Assembly: GCF_963678225.1 (NCBI RefSeq)
Contig: NZ_OY782764.1
Coordinates: 248,001 to 312,000, forward strand
DNA: 64,000 bases
Direction of reading: 5' to 3'
From: an uncultured Cohaesibacter sp.
GTDB taxonomy: Bacteria; Pseudomonadota; Alphaproteobacteria; Rhizobiales; Cohaesibacteraceae
The notes under the pieces were generated by a model that did not search any database, was not told the origin of the DNA, and saw nothing but the letters and a program-made list of their open reading frames with translations. The position numbers and the translations under genes are program-made. This document shows, one piece after another, positions 46,564 through 55,436 of the stretch. Position 1 is the stretch's first letter; each line of letters starts with the position of its first letter.

Positions 46564-47403
46564 ATGCTTAGCAAGCAACATATCAAATCGTTCCTTGCCG
46601 TTACGAGCCTTTGTGTAGCGCTGGCCGCATGCCAAACCACCGGCATGGAAAACGGCGCAGATTTCGATCGCAACGCAGGCACAGCAGACAATATCGAATC
46701 ACTCAACCGGGTGATCGCCGGCAACCCCAACGACCCGAATGCCTATAATATTCGCGGTACGGCTTATGGGCGTTCCGGACAGTATGATCTCGCCTTGCAA
46801 GACTATACTCGCGCCATTCAGCTGAACCCGAACTTCCATCAGGCCTATGCAAACCGGGCTCTGATTCACAAGAAGATGGGTAACATGCAGGCTGCCATGG
46901 CTGATTACAATCAGGCCATTGCGCTCGACCCGACTTATGACGTCGCCCTTATCGGTCGCGGCGATATTTTCCGGGTTGAAAATCAGTTGAGCCGCGCCGT
47001 ATCGGACTATAATCAGGCCATCATTGCCAAGACACGCGATCCGCGCGCCTATTACCACAGAGGCCTGATTTTCCAGCAGCAACGCAATCACGCACAGGCG
47101 ATCGAAGATTTCACCTTTGCACTCAGCCTGGACGCCTCCAATCCGGATGCCTTCAACTCGCGCGGCGTTAGCTACCTTGCACAAGGTGATATGCGCGGGG
47201 CCCTCGGCGACTTCTCCAATGCTGTCCGCATGGATCGAGACAATTATCGCGCTTGGACCAACCAGGGCATCGCGCTGGAAAATGCGGGCAATTATGAGAA
47301 GGCGTATGATTCCTATTCACGCGCCAAAGTCATCAATCCGAACTATTCCCCTGCAGTCAACGGCATGAACCGGACTCGCAAACTGCGTTTTGCCAAGAAA
47401 TAG
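46564..47403 (+). CDS. TPR-repeat lipoprotein
   Basis: The 279-residue product has a lipoprotein signal SFLAVTSLCVALAAC-Q (Cys at 23) and then about six TPR units such as PNAYNIRGTAYGRSGQYDLALQDYTRAIQLNP and PDAFNSRGVSYLAQGDMRGALGDFSNAV. It is probably anchored to the outer membrane facing the periplasm; the overall plan resembles NlpI-type and rhizobial TPR lipoproteins that bind wall enzymes, but I do not assign a function. GAGGTCTC precedes the ATG. Confidence 0.88.
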   Translation: MLSKQHIKSFLAVTSLCVALAACQTTGMENGADFDRNAGTADNIESLNRVIAGNPNDPNAYNIRGTAYGRSGQYDLALQDYTRAIQLNPNFHQAYANRALIHKKMGNMQAAMADYNQAIALDPTYDVALIGRGDIFRVENQLSRAVSDYNQAIIAKTRDPRAYYHRGLIFQQQRNHAQAIEDFTFALSLDASNPDAFNSRGVSYLAQGDMRGALGDFSNAVRMDRDNYRAWTNQGIALENAGNYEKAYDSYSRAKVINPNYSPAVNGMNRTRKLRFAKK

Positions 47404-47542
47404 AGCTTTCTGCTCAACTATTTGAGAAGCAAGGCTAGTCGACCCTGTCAGTGCAACGGGCCGACATGAAAAGCGCGCCTGCCATAAAGCAGCCGCACCG
47501 CATCTTCCAGATCTGACTATATCGCTATATTGCACTTCTGCC

Positions 47543-47677
47543 CTACAAAAGCGTAATCGCCATCAGCAAAACAACCCCAACGCTGAGTATGGTGCCATAT
47601 TTGACTAATCCGATAAATCGATCATAGGTGCGATAATGCTCGGGATAGTCCATGATCTTGTTCGTCTGGTCGCTCAT
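47543..47677 (-). CDS. aa3-type cytochrome c oxidase subunit IV
   Basis: A 44-residue protein, MSDQTNKIMDYPEHYRTYDR continuing FIGLVKYGTILSVGVVLLMAITLL, with one C-terminal helix. The MDYPEHxxTYxxFIxLxKYGT pattern is that of the small bacterial aa3-oxidase subunit IV. AGGAGGAATTGG directly precedes the ATG. The catalytic oxidase subunits are not in the window, so it is unlinked, as in several relatives. The stop is TAG. Confidence 0.9.
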   Translation of the reverse strand: MSDQTNKIMDYPEHYRTYDRFIGLVKYGTILSVGVVLLMAITLL

Positions 47678-47762
47678 TCCAATTCCTCCTCAAGAAGCCT
47701 CTTGCGACAAATTAGCACACCCAAAACCCCATGCAAAGCCAACCTATCGAAGGGGGCTGCAA

Positions 47763-47793
47763 CAAAAAACGGGATCTCGTGAGACCCCGTTTC
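47763..47793 (-). terminator. Rho-independent terminator of the ABC1-kinase gene
   Basis: Minus strand: AAACGGGGTCTC, short loop, GAGATCCCGTTTTTTG. Confidence 0.88.
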
Positions 47794-47830
47794 CATTCTC
47801 ATTTCCTGCATACTGCAAGAGCGTTACCTA

Positions 47831-49249
47831 TCAGCTCTCTGGCCCGAAAGAAGGATCTAGATTGTTGGGAGAGGCTGGCAAATGGCGCCGTGCATTGCTC
47901 ACCTGCTCCGGACTGAAATCCTCGATCTGTTCATTGAACAGTTTATAGAAATTGAGTTCCGCCCCAAGATGCAGGAACACGCCACCGAGCCCGATGGCTG
48001 CACGGTCCATGAACACAAACTCCCGCGGCACGGTAATCGGCCCCAGCCGCCTGAATTCCTGATGCACCTTGAAGGCCTGCTTGCGGCCATATTCAGCCGG
48101 ACTGACACCATCGGCAATCGAACGCACTCGATCATCCAGCATCGGCCCATAGATGAAACGAGCCCATAGATTGAGCGCATCAATCAATTCATCACTGAGA
48201 TTGGAAAAGCCCCAGCATTCATAGGCATGCACGATCTGATCGCGATCGTCCTTCTCAAGCCCGTGATAAAGATCGACAACCCCTTTGACGAAGCGCGGGG
48301 TAAAAATGCGGATACAGCCATAATCGAACAGATTGAGCCCACCGACCTCTCCTGCCTCTTCAAAGGCGGAATAGTTGCCCAAATGCGGATCACCATGGAT
48401 CACGCCATAATGGGCAAAGGGATACCACCAGGCATGGAACAGCCGCTCGGTGATGAAATTGCGTACTTCCTGACTATGCTGCTTATAATCAAGCAGCTTG
48501 CGCCCATTGAGCCAACTCATGCTCAGAAGGCGCGGCGTTGATAGGTCAGAGTAGAGTTTGGGAACGCGGATACTATCTTTGTTTTTGAAGATCTCGGCAT
48601 AGAGGCTCATATGCCAGGCCTCGCGCACATAATCCAGCTCTTCGCGCACGCGCTCAGCAATTTCTGCGCTCATCTCCCGCGTGTCCACGGCCGATTGCAT
48701 GGAGCGATGCAGGGCAAAAACCATGTTAAGCTGCTTGAGGTCTGCCTCAACCGCGCTTTCCATATCCGGATATTGCAGTTTGCAGGCCAGCACAGTTCCA
48801 TCTTCATGCAACGCCTTATGCACCTGCCCCAGAGACGCAGCCGCAGAGGGTTCATGATCGAACTCGGCAAATTTCGAGCGCCAGCCAGCCCCGAGCTCAG
48901 ATCGCATCCGCCGCTTGGTAAAGGCCCAGCCCATCGGCGGCGCATCGGACTGAAGCTGCGCCAGCTCGGCTGCATATTCGGGCGGCACCACATCGGGTAC
49001 GGTAGCGATCATTTGCGCCACCTTCATCAGCGGCCCTTTGAGCGTACCCAGCACCCGCGCCAGATCAGCCGCTTCGCGCTCGATGTCGCTGGAGCTGCCA
49101 CCGAACAGGCGTGACCCTGCGGCCCGCGCCACAAAGCCTCCCATGCCCGCATTCACGCGTGCATAGCGCTTCAAACGACGACCAAAACGATTCTGGTCAT
49201 CGTAAGATAGATCATCTTCATTCGGGTCAAGAAGGGTCTCATCAACCAT
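47831..49249 (-). CDS. ABC1/UbiB-family atypical kinase
   Basis: The 472-residue protein has the family's regulatory segment GTLKGPLMKVAQMIATVPDVVPPEYAAELAQLQSDAPPM (KxAQ in place of the usual KxGQ), the Ala-rich nucleotide loop PSAAASLGQVHKA with its ACKLQYPD lysine, the glutamate helix EELDYVREA, and the catalytic YGVIHGDPHLGNY and DYGCIR blocks. Relatives (UbiB, COQ8) support ubiquinone synthesis as ATPases. No ubi genes lie nearby. The pepF gene ends 36 bases upstream, so the two are cotranscribed. Confidence 0.9.
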   Translation of the reverse strand: MVDETLLDPNEDDLSYDDQNRFGRRLKRYARVNAGMGGFVARAAGSRLFGGSSSDIEREAADLARVLGTLKGPLMKVAQMIATVPDVVPPEYAAELAQLQSDAPPMGWAFTKRRMRSELGAGWRSKFAEFDHEPSAAASLGQVHKALHEDGTVLACKLQYPDMESAVEADLKQLNMVFALHRSMQSAVDTREMSAEIAERVREELDYVREAWHMSLYAEIFKNKDSIRVPKLYSDLSTPRLLSMSWLNGRKLLDYKQHSQEVRNFITERLFHAWWYPFAHYGVIHGDPHLGNYSAFEEAGEVGGLNLFDYGCIRIFTPRFVKGVVDLYHGLEKDDRDQIVHAYECWGFSNLSDELIDALNLWARFIYGPMLDDRVRSIADGVSPAEYGRKQAFKVHQEFRRLGPITVPREFVFMDRAAIGLGGVFLHLGAELNFYKLFNEQIEDFSPEQVSNARRHLPASPNNLDPSFGPES

Positions 49250-49285
49250 TTGTCACAAGCACTCCAACTCCGGCCCCAACGTTCC

Positions 49286-51169
49286 TTATGCGCCTTCCAG
49301 CGCTTCCAGTTCGTCGATCAGGCCTTCAACTACAGCCAAGCCTTTGGACCAGAAATCCGGATTCCGCGCATCCAGCCCAAACGGCGCCAGCAATTCGGAA
49401 TGATGCTTGGTGCCGCCCGCCTTGAGCATGTCGAAATATTTATCGACAAAGCCCTCATTGCTGTCCTGATAGACAGAATAAAGCGAGTTCACCAGACAAT
49501 CACCGAATGCATAGGCATACACATAGAACGGGGAATGGATGAAATGCGGAATATAGGCCCAATAGGTCTCATAGCCCTCACCCAGCCGAATGGACGGCCC
49601 CAGACTGTCTGCTTGTACGCTCATCCAGATGTCGCAGATCTCATCGGAGGTCAATTCTCCTTCCTTGCGTGCAATATGCAGCTTGCGTTCATAGAGATAG
49701 AAGGCAATCTGGCGCACCACCGTGTTGAGCATATCCTCAACCTTGCTGGCGAGCATGGAACGGCGCTCTTCTGTCGTCTTGGTCTTGGCAAGCAATGAGC
49801 GGAAGGTCAGCATTTCACCAAACACACTGGCCGTTTCAGCCAATGTCAGCGGCGTTGGTGCCATCAGGGCGCCCTGCTTGCCAGCCAGAACCTGGTGCAC
49901 ACCGTGGCCCAGCTCATGGGCAAGGGTCATCACGTCGCGTGGCTTGCCCATATAGTTGAGCAGCACATAAGGGTGAGCGCTCGGCACGGTCGGATGCGCA
50001 AAAGCACCCGGCGACTTGCCATCACGAATGGCAGCATCGATCCAGCCCTTGTCAAAGAACTGCTCTGAAATCTCGGCCATCTCGGGCGCAAAGCCAGCAT
50101 AGGCCTCCTGAACAATGGTCTTGGCTTCAGGCCAATTGATCGTGCGCATCGGCACCTTGGGCAGAGGGGCGTTGCGATCCCAATGATCCAACACATCCTT
50201 GCCGAACCACTTGGCTTTGAGCGCATAATAGCGATGGGAAAGACGCGGATAGGCGTCCTGCACAGCAGCCACCAGCGCATCCACCACCTCGCGTTCGACG
50301 CGGTTCGCCAAATGGCGACTGTCAGCAACATCCTCAAAGCCGCGCCAGCTGTCAGAAATGGCCTTGTCTTTGGAAAGAGTGTTGGTGATCAGTGCAAAGG
50401 TGGAAATATTTTTCTTGAAGGTCACGGCCAGCGCTTCAGCGGCAGCTTTGCGTTTGGCCTCATCACTGTCAGACATCAGGTTCAATGTCTGCTCAATGGC
50501 CAGCTCCTTGCTCTCACCGTCAGTCTCAACCGTGAAGCGCAAGCCGGCCATGGTTTCATTGAACAAACGGTTCCAGGCCATGCCGCCGGTCACGGACTTC
50601 TCATAGAAAAGCTTTTCCAGTTCATCAGAGAGCTGATATGGCTTTTCCTTACGCAGATCATCAAGCCACGGCTTGTAGTGGGCAAGCGCCGCGCTTGAGG
50701 CAATCGCCTTGTCCAGTACGGCATCCTCAACGCGGTTGAGCTCCAACTCGAAGAAAAGCAGCAAGGTGGAAATCGTTGTCAGGCGCTCCTGCGCATCGCC
50801 GTAGAATTTAGCAATTTTCGGATCGGTGGTATTGCCGTTATACATCAAGCCAGCATAGGAAATCAGCCTGCCCATGCGCTCTTGCATCGCTTCGTAGCGT
50901 TTGAGCGCCTCGGCCAATTGCTCGCCCCCCTTGGCCAGCCCGTCTGCAAGCTTACCCTGATAATCGGAAGCAAACCCTTCGGCTTCGCTTTGCGCGAGCT
51001 TGTAGTCTTCCTCGATCGCCGGATCATCAAGCCCCTTATAGAGATCATCAAGAGACCATTCCGGCAGGACTTCTCCTGTCTTGTCAGCAGCGGCTGCATC
51101 GGAAGTGGCGAGATGGGCGTCGAGCGAAGATCGAAATAGGCGTTCAGTGATCATAAGGGCATCCAGCAA
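49286..51169 (-). CDS. M3-family oligoendopeptidase (PepF-like)
   Basis: This cytoplasmic zinc peptidase cleaves short peptides. The 627-residue product contains the zinc motif VMTLAHELGHGVHQVLAG with the downstream TLAETASVFGEMLTF glutamate, and an N-terminal DLYKGLDDPAIEEDYKLA typical of PepF/M3 clade proteins. The FIHSPFYVYAYAFGDCLVNSLY segment near the end is also conserved. ATG at 51154 is an alternative start; neither has a strong ribosome site. The ABC1-kinase gene follows. Confidence 0.93.
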   Translation of the reverse strand: MLDALMITERLFRSSLDAHLATSDAAAADKTGEVLPEWSLDDLYKGLDDPAIEEDYKLAQSEAEGFASDYQGKLADGLAKGGEQLAEALKRYEAMQERMGRLISYAGLMYNGNTTDPKIAKFYGDAQERLTTISTLLLFFELELNRVEDAVLDKAIASSAALAHYKPWLDDLRKEKPYQLSDELEKLFYEKSVTGGMAWNRLFNETMAGLRFTVETDGESKELAIEQTLNLMSDSDEAKRKAAAEALAVTFKKNISTFALITNTLSKDKAISDSWRGFEDVADSRHLANRVEREVVDALVAAVQDAYPRLSHRYYALKAKWFGKDVLDHWDRNAPLPKVPMRTINWPEAKTIVQEAYAGFAPEMAEISEQFFDKGWIDAAIRDGKSPGAFAHPTVPSAHPYVLLNYMGKPRDVMTLAHELGHGVHQVLAGKQGALMAPTPLTLAETASVFGEMLTFRSLLAKTKTTEERRSMLASKVEDMLNTVVRQIAFYLYERKLHIARKEGELTSDEICDIWMSVQADSLGPSIRLGEGYETYWAYIPHFIHSPFYVYAYAFGDCLVNSLYSVYQDSNEGFVDKYFDMLKAGGTKHHSELLAPFGLDARNPDFWSKGLAVVEGLIDELEALEGA

Positions 51170-51566
51170 TAAAGTGAAAGTGTCTGAAACCGGATCAAGC
51201 TCCGGCTGTCGAAGAACCGACCTGTCTAAGATAGGAATTCCTGTCTCAAGGTCAAATATCTAAATCGTAAGAAATCAGGATAAAGGCGTATAACCCGCAT
51301 TCACTCCCGAATACAGACCAGAATTGGTCCAAATATCGGCGCAGAGACCGCGCAATCAATCATTTAATCAAATATGAACATATCTCTCCCACCGCCTTCG
51401 CATTAACGCACAATTAACCGATTGCGCTCATCGTGGTTCAAAATGAAACAGATCGCATCCATGATGTGAGAATCGCCACTGCCAGATAGCGCAGTCGGGG
51501 CCCATGCATTATCGCCCCCACCAAAAGAGCAAGGCGATCAGTTAGAAATCAGCCATCGAGGGCAAG
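51170..51566. other. Divergent promoter region between pepF-like gene and sigma-54 regulator gene
   Basis: These 397 gene-free bases are AT-rich between about 51280 and 51420. A perfect CtrA-type box is at 51403-51418; no other clear signal is seen. Confidence 0.45.
51403..51418 (+). promoter_or_regulatory. CtrA-type box upstream of the sigma-54 response regulator gene
   Basis: TTAA-CGCACAA-TTAAC, exact full consensus, 149 bases before the start codon. Confidence 0.55.
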
Positions 51567-53180
51567 ATGAACGAACGCATCCTGATTGTTGACGATGACC
51601 CGGTACAAAGACGCCTGCTCGAAGCTGTGGTCGAGAAGAGCGGCTTTGAGACGGCCTGTGCTGAAAATGGAGAGCAAGCGCTTGCCATTCTGCAAGAAAA
51701 TCCCTCCACCCATTTCGATCTGATCATTCTGGATCTCGTCATGCCGAATCTCGACGGCATGGGCGTGCTTCAGGCTTTGCAGAAGACCGATATCAAGGCC
51801 CCGATCATCGTGCAGACCGCCCATGCCGGGATCGACACCGCGGTGAATGCCATGCGCGCGGGGGCCTTTGACTTTGTCATCAAGCCGGTTGCCCCCGAGC
51901 GCCTGCAAGTGGCCATGCGCAATGCCCTCAAGGTCAATGCCCTTGAGGATGAAATCACCCGCATCCGCTCCAAGCGCGATGGCAATCTCAGCTTCAAGAG
52001 CATCATCTCCTCAAGCGATACGATGGGGCGCGTCATCAATCTTGGCCAGCGCGCGGCGAAATCCCACATTCCCATTCTCATCGAAGGAGAATCCGGCGTC
52101 GGCAAGGAACTGATTGCCAAGGCGATTCAGCATGCCTCTGATCGTTCCAGCAAACCTTTTGTCACGGTCAACTGCGGCGCCATTCCCGACAATCTGGTCG
52201 AAAGCATTCTTTTTGGCCATGAAAAGGGGGCCTTTACCGGCGCCAACGACAAGCATATCGGCAAATTCGTCGAGGCCAATGGCGGCACGCTGTTTCTGGA
52301 CGAAGTTGGAGAATTGCCACTCGATACACAGGTCAAGCTTTTGCGGGCCCTGCAGGAAGGTGAGATTGACCCGGTTGGTGCTGCCAAGCCCGTAAAAGTC
52401 GATTTTCGCCTGATCTCGGCGACCAACAAGGATCTGATCCAGTTGGTCAAGGATGGCAAGTTCCGCGAAGACCTTTACTACCGGCTCAATGTCTTCCCCA
52501 TTCGGGTGCCGCCTCTGCGAGACCGCAAGGATGACATCCCCGCCCTCACGCGCAATTTCCTTGCGCGCTTTGCCGCCGAGGAAGGCCGCAAGAATCTGAC
52601 GCATGTGACGCCCGAGGCCCTCTCCCTGCTACAGAGCTATGACTGGCCCGGCAACATTCGCCAGTTGGAAAACACCGTCTTCCGCGCTGTCGTTCTGTGC
52701 GACAGCAATCAACTGACTGTGGATGAATTCCCGCAGATCGCCAGTCAGGTGAGCGCCTACAGTGCCTCCGTCGTCAAGGCCCGTTCGCCCAACCCTTCCG
52801 AGCTGGCCTATGTGGAGCAGACAGAGCCTCAATCAGCCCCATCAATGCCCACATCAAGCGCCCCTCATCCCGAGGCCGGCAATCATGGCAATGTGGCTCC
52901 TCGCACAGCTGATCCGGCAGCAGACCAGCCTTTCAAAGCTGCGCCTAGTCCCTCAGCCCTGCAGCAAGACCCATGGGGCTTTCTCAGGCTGCTCGATGAA
53001 CAGGGAAACATACGCCCTCTGGCCGAGCTGGAAGCGGAGATCATCAAACGAGCACTCGAACATCATGACTATCGCATGTCCGATGTTGCGCGCCGATTGG
53101 CTATTGGCCGCTCGACACTCTATCGCAAACTGAAGGAATATGGGCTGGACCAGCCCAGCAACGATGCCGAAGCATCCTGA
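51567..53180 (+). CDS. Sigma-54-dependent response regulator (NtrC family)
   Basis: The 537-residue product has a receiver domain (1-120; DDD at 9-11, phosphorylated Asp56 in LIILDLVMP, Lys106 in FVIKPV). The AAA+ domain has Walker A GESGVGKE (174-181), the sigma-54 contact motif GAFTGA (221-226) intact, GGTLFLDEVGELP and RKDDIPALTRNF. A Pro/Ser/Ala-rich linker leads to a Fis-type helix-turn-helix (YRMSDVARRLAIGRSTLYRKLKEYGL). No sensor kinase gene is adjacent, so it is an orphan. Targets may include the neighbouring cell-wall genes. Confidence 0.94.
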   Translation: MNERILIVDDDPVQRRLLEAVVEKSGFETACAENGEQALAILQENPSTHFDLIILDLVMPNLDGMGVLQALQKTDIKAPIIVQTAHAGIDTAVNAMRAGAFDFVIKPVAPERLQVAMRNALKVNALEDEITRIRSKRDGNLSFKSIISSSDTMGRVINLGQRAAKSHIPILIEGESGVGKELIAKAIQHASDRSSKPFVTVNCGAIPDNLVESILFGHEKGAFTGANDKHIGKFVEANGGTLFLDEVGELPLDTQVKLLRALQEGEIDPVGAAKPVKVDFRLISATNKDLIQLVKDGKFREDLYYRLNVFPIRVPPLRDRKDDIPALTRNFLARFAAEEGRKNLTHVTPEALSLLQSYDWPGNIRQLENTVFRAVVLCDSNQLTVDEFPQIASQVSAYSASVVKARSPNPSELAYVEQTEPQSAPSMPTSSAPHPEAGNHGNVAPRTADPAADQPFKAAPSPSALQQDPWGFLRLLDEQGNIRPLAELEAEIIKRALEHHDYRMSDVARRLAIGRSTLYRKLKEYGLDQPSNDAEAS

Positions 53181-53322
53181 TAAAATGTCCAGATCGTTGC
53201 AGGAAGGCTACACACATCAACGCGATCATGTTCATGTCGCAAATGTGATGAGAAAAAGATTGCATCAAACGTATATTGGACTCAATAACCTTGCTTAGCT
53301 TGATTCACTTACGTGCGGGATA

Positions 53323-55074
53323 ATGATGATGAAACCGACTCTTGCAGCTCTTCTGGCATGTGCCATTTGCCCGACGAGCGCAGCTCTGGCAACGCCGACA
53401 GCCAATGACCCCACGGCCCAGCCGGTGGTTCTGTTTGGAGAAGAACCTGCCGATCCCGTTGCCACGCAGATCCAGGATCAGATCAGAATCCAAAGCGTCA
53501 TTGATAATATGCACCGGGTCATACTGGGGGCGATTGATCAACAGGCCGATCAGGATCTGGCCGATGCTATCTCGACCGCCATCGACACCATGCCTCAGGC
53601 GCCGGACTTTCTGACCAAGAGAGACAATGCAGCCCTTGTCGCTTTCTATGAAGAGCGCGCCTTCGCGCCTGCATGGTTCGACAATGGCGAGTGGACCGCC
53701 AATGCCCGCAAGCTAATTTTCAATCTCGCCCGCGCAGAACGCGATGGCCTTGATCCATCCGATTATAAAACGCCCTCTCTGGCAACTTCACGCAAAAAAG
53801 GCACGAGTGCAGACGCCATCGCCAAGGCAGATCTTGCCCTGTCTCTGGCTCTGACCCGCTATACGCGTCACGCCTATGCTGGCCGGGTTGATCCGCGTAT
53901 CTTCTCCAAAAAAGAAGTGACGATCAAACCGCATTATCCTGATTCCATTGATGCCCTGAACCAGATTGTCAAAGCCGACAATCCGGTGGCAAAAATGCGC
54001 AGCTATAACCCCCAGCACAAGGGCTTCCTTGCTCTGCGTGCGGAATATAATCACCTCAGGGCACAGGGCAGCGAAGACGACACGCCGCCCATTGCCTCCG
54101 GCAAAAGCCTGCGGGTTGGCATGCGTGATGATCGCGTCCCCCTGTTGCGCCGCAAGCTCGGCCTTGCTGCAGCTGAAGACGAATCCTCAAGCACGCTCTA
54201 TAGCAAAGAGCTGGCCAAGGCCGTCGAGACCTATCAGTCCGACAATGGCCTTATTGCAGACGGTATTGTAGGCAACGCAACCCTTAGCGTGCTCAACAAC
54301 AATCGCAAGGATCTGATCGCCGACATCATCGCGAACATGGAACGCTGGCGCTGGCTGCCCCGCGATCTGGGCGACTTCCATGTCATGGTGAACATTCCCA
54401 CCTACAGCCTTGAAGTGGTCAAGAATGGCAAAACCATTCATGAAACCCGTGTTGTCGTTGGCAAGAAGGCCCACAAAACGCCAATCTTCTCCGATGAGAT
54501 GGAATATGTGGTCGTCAATCCATATTGGAACGTGCCACGCTCTATCGCGTCCAAGGAACTGCTACCCAAGATTAAGGCAAATCCGGCCGCCTTTTTCTCA
54601 AACCAGAATTATCAGGTTCTGGCCAGCGTCAAAGGCCGCACTCAGGTCATCGATCCTTCAAAACTGGACTGGGACCGCGTGGAAGCCGATATGGTGCGCC
54701 TGCGCCAGACACCGGGCACGCGCAACGCTCTGGGCAACATCAAGTTCATGTTCCCCAACCAGCATGCGGTCTATCTGCATGACACCCCATCCAAAAGCCT
54801 GTTCAATCGCGATTATCGTGCCTTCAGTCATGGTTGCGTCCGCGTGAACAAGCCATTTGAATTTGCCGATGTGATTCTGTCCCAGACCTCGAAATGGGAT
54901 GCCTCCCGTATCAAGGCGATGCTGGGCTCCAATGAGCGGCGGGTTAATCTGACCAAGAAGATCCCGGTGCATCTGGCCTATTTCACCACATGGATGTCTC
55001 ATGAAGGCACCCTGCAGCTGCGCTCGGATATCTATGGGCACAATGCAAAAGTCAAAGCGGCTCTGGGCCTTTAA
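53323..55074 (+). CDS. L,D-transpeptidase (YcbB-like, YkuD domain)
   Basis: L,D-transpeptidases make 3-3 crosslinks in peptidoglycan. The 583-residue product has a signal peptide (LAALLACAICPTSAALA), an N-terminal domain with ALVAFYEERAFAPAWFDNGEWT typical of YcbB, a peptidoglycan-binding repeat (RVGMRDDRVPLLRRKLGL ... AVETYQSDNGLIADGIVGNATL), and the YkuD core. The active-site cysteine lies in RAFSHGCVRVNKPFEFA. Three ATGs lie at the start; I took the first. A CtrA-like box follows its stop codon. Confidence 0.93.
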   Translation: MMMKPTLAALLACAICPTSAALATPTANDPTAQPVVLFGEEPADPVATQIQDQIRIQSVIDNMHRVILGAIDQQADQDLADAISTAIDTMPQAPDFLTKRDNAALVAFYEERAFAPAWFDNGEWTANARKLIFNLARAERDGLDPSDYKTPSLATSRKKGTSADAIAKADLALSLALTRYTRHAYAGRVDPRIFSKKEVTIKPHYPDSIDALNQIVKADNPVAKMRSYNPQHKGFLALRAEYNHLRAQGSEDDTPPIASGKSLRVGMRDDRVPLLRRKLGLAAAEDESSSTLYSKELAKAVETYQSDNGLIADGIVGNATLSVLNNNRKDLIADIIANMERWRWLPRDLGDFHVMVNIPTYSLEVVKNGKTIHETRVVVGKKAHKTPIFSDEMEYVVVNPYWNVPRSIASKELLPKIKANPAAFFSNQNYQVLASVKGRTQVIDPSKLDWDRVEADMVRLRQTPGTRNALGNIKFMFPNQHAVYLHDTPSKSLFNRDYRAFSHGCVRVNKPFEFADVILSQTSKWDASRIKAMLGSNERRVNLTKKIPVHLAYFTTWMSHEGTLQLRSDIYGHNAKVKAALGL

Positions 55075-55078
55075 GACT

Positions 55079-55094
55079 TTAAGCCTTTGTTAAT
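55079..55094 (+). promoter_or_regulatory. CtrA-like box between the L,D-transpeptidase and DUF882 genes
   Basis: TTAA-GCCTTTG-TTAAT. The core TTAA-N7-TTAA is exact and the 15-base core is identical to that upstream of the TadG-like gene. It is 340 bases from the next start codon and close to the terminator, so its role is less sure. Confidence 0.35.
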
Positions 55095-55103
55095 CATGAA
55101 CAG

Positions 55104-55136
55104 TAAGGCGCGCTTTTGAGTGCGCCTTTGCTTTGT
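55104..55136 (+). terminator. Terminator of the L,D-transpeptidase gene
   Basis: AAGGCGC, loop, GCGCCTT, followed by a T-rich run. Confidence 0.75.
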
Positions 55137-55436
55137 TTTGCCGCATTTCAACAACATACTGGCGAAAACACCATCAAGACATCGGCATTTCACATCAATA
55201 TTTGCTTCCATTTCGGTTTCATTTACCAATTGCTAAGCATAATATTGTCGAAGTAGAGCTGATTTTCTGCTAAGCCTGTTTCGGTGTTGGCAGAAGCAAG
55301 AGGCGTTCACGTTCCAAGGCAGTTGATTCAAAAGCAGCCCTTGTGAGGTGAGCGCATTTTGACATGGAATGGACCGCAAGGCTTGGCGATAGAGCCGGTT
55401 GACGCTCCTTCCTGTTGACCAGATATTGGATGTCCA
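55137..55436. other. Region upstream of the DUF882 gene
   Basis: This is 300 gene-free bases. No promoter boxes stand out and no small gene is supported. Confidence 0.35.
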
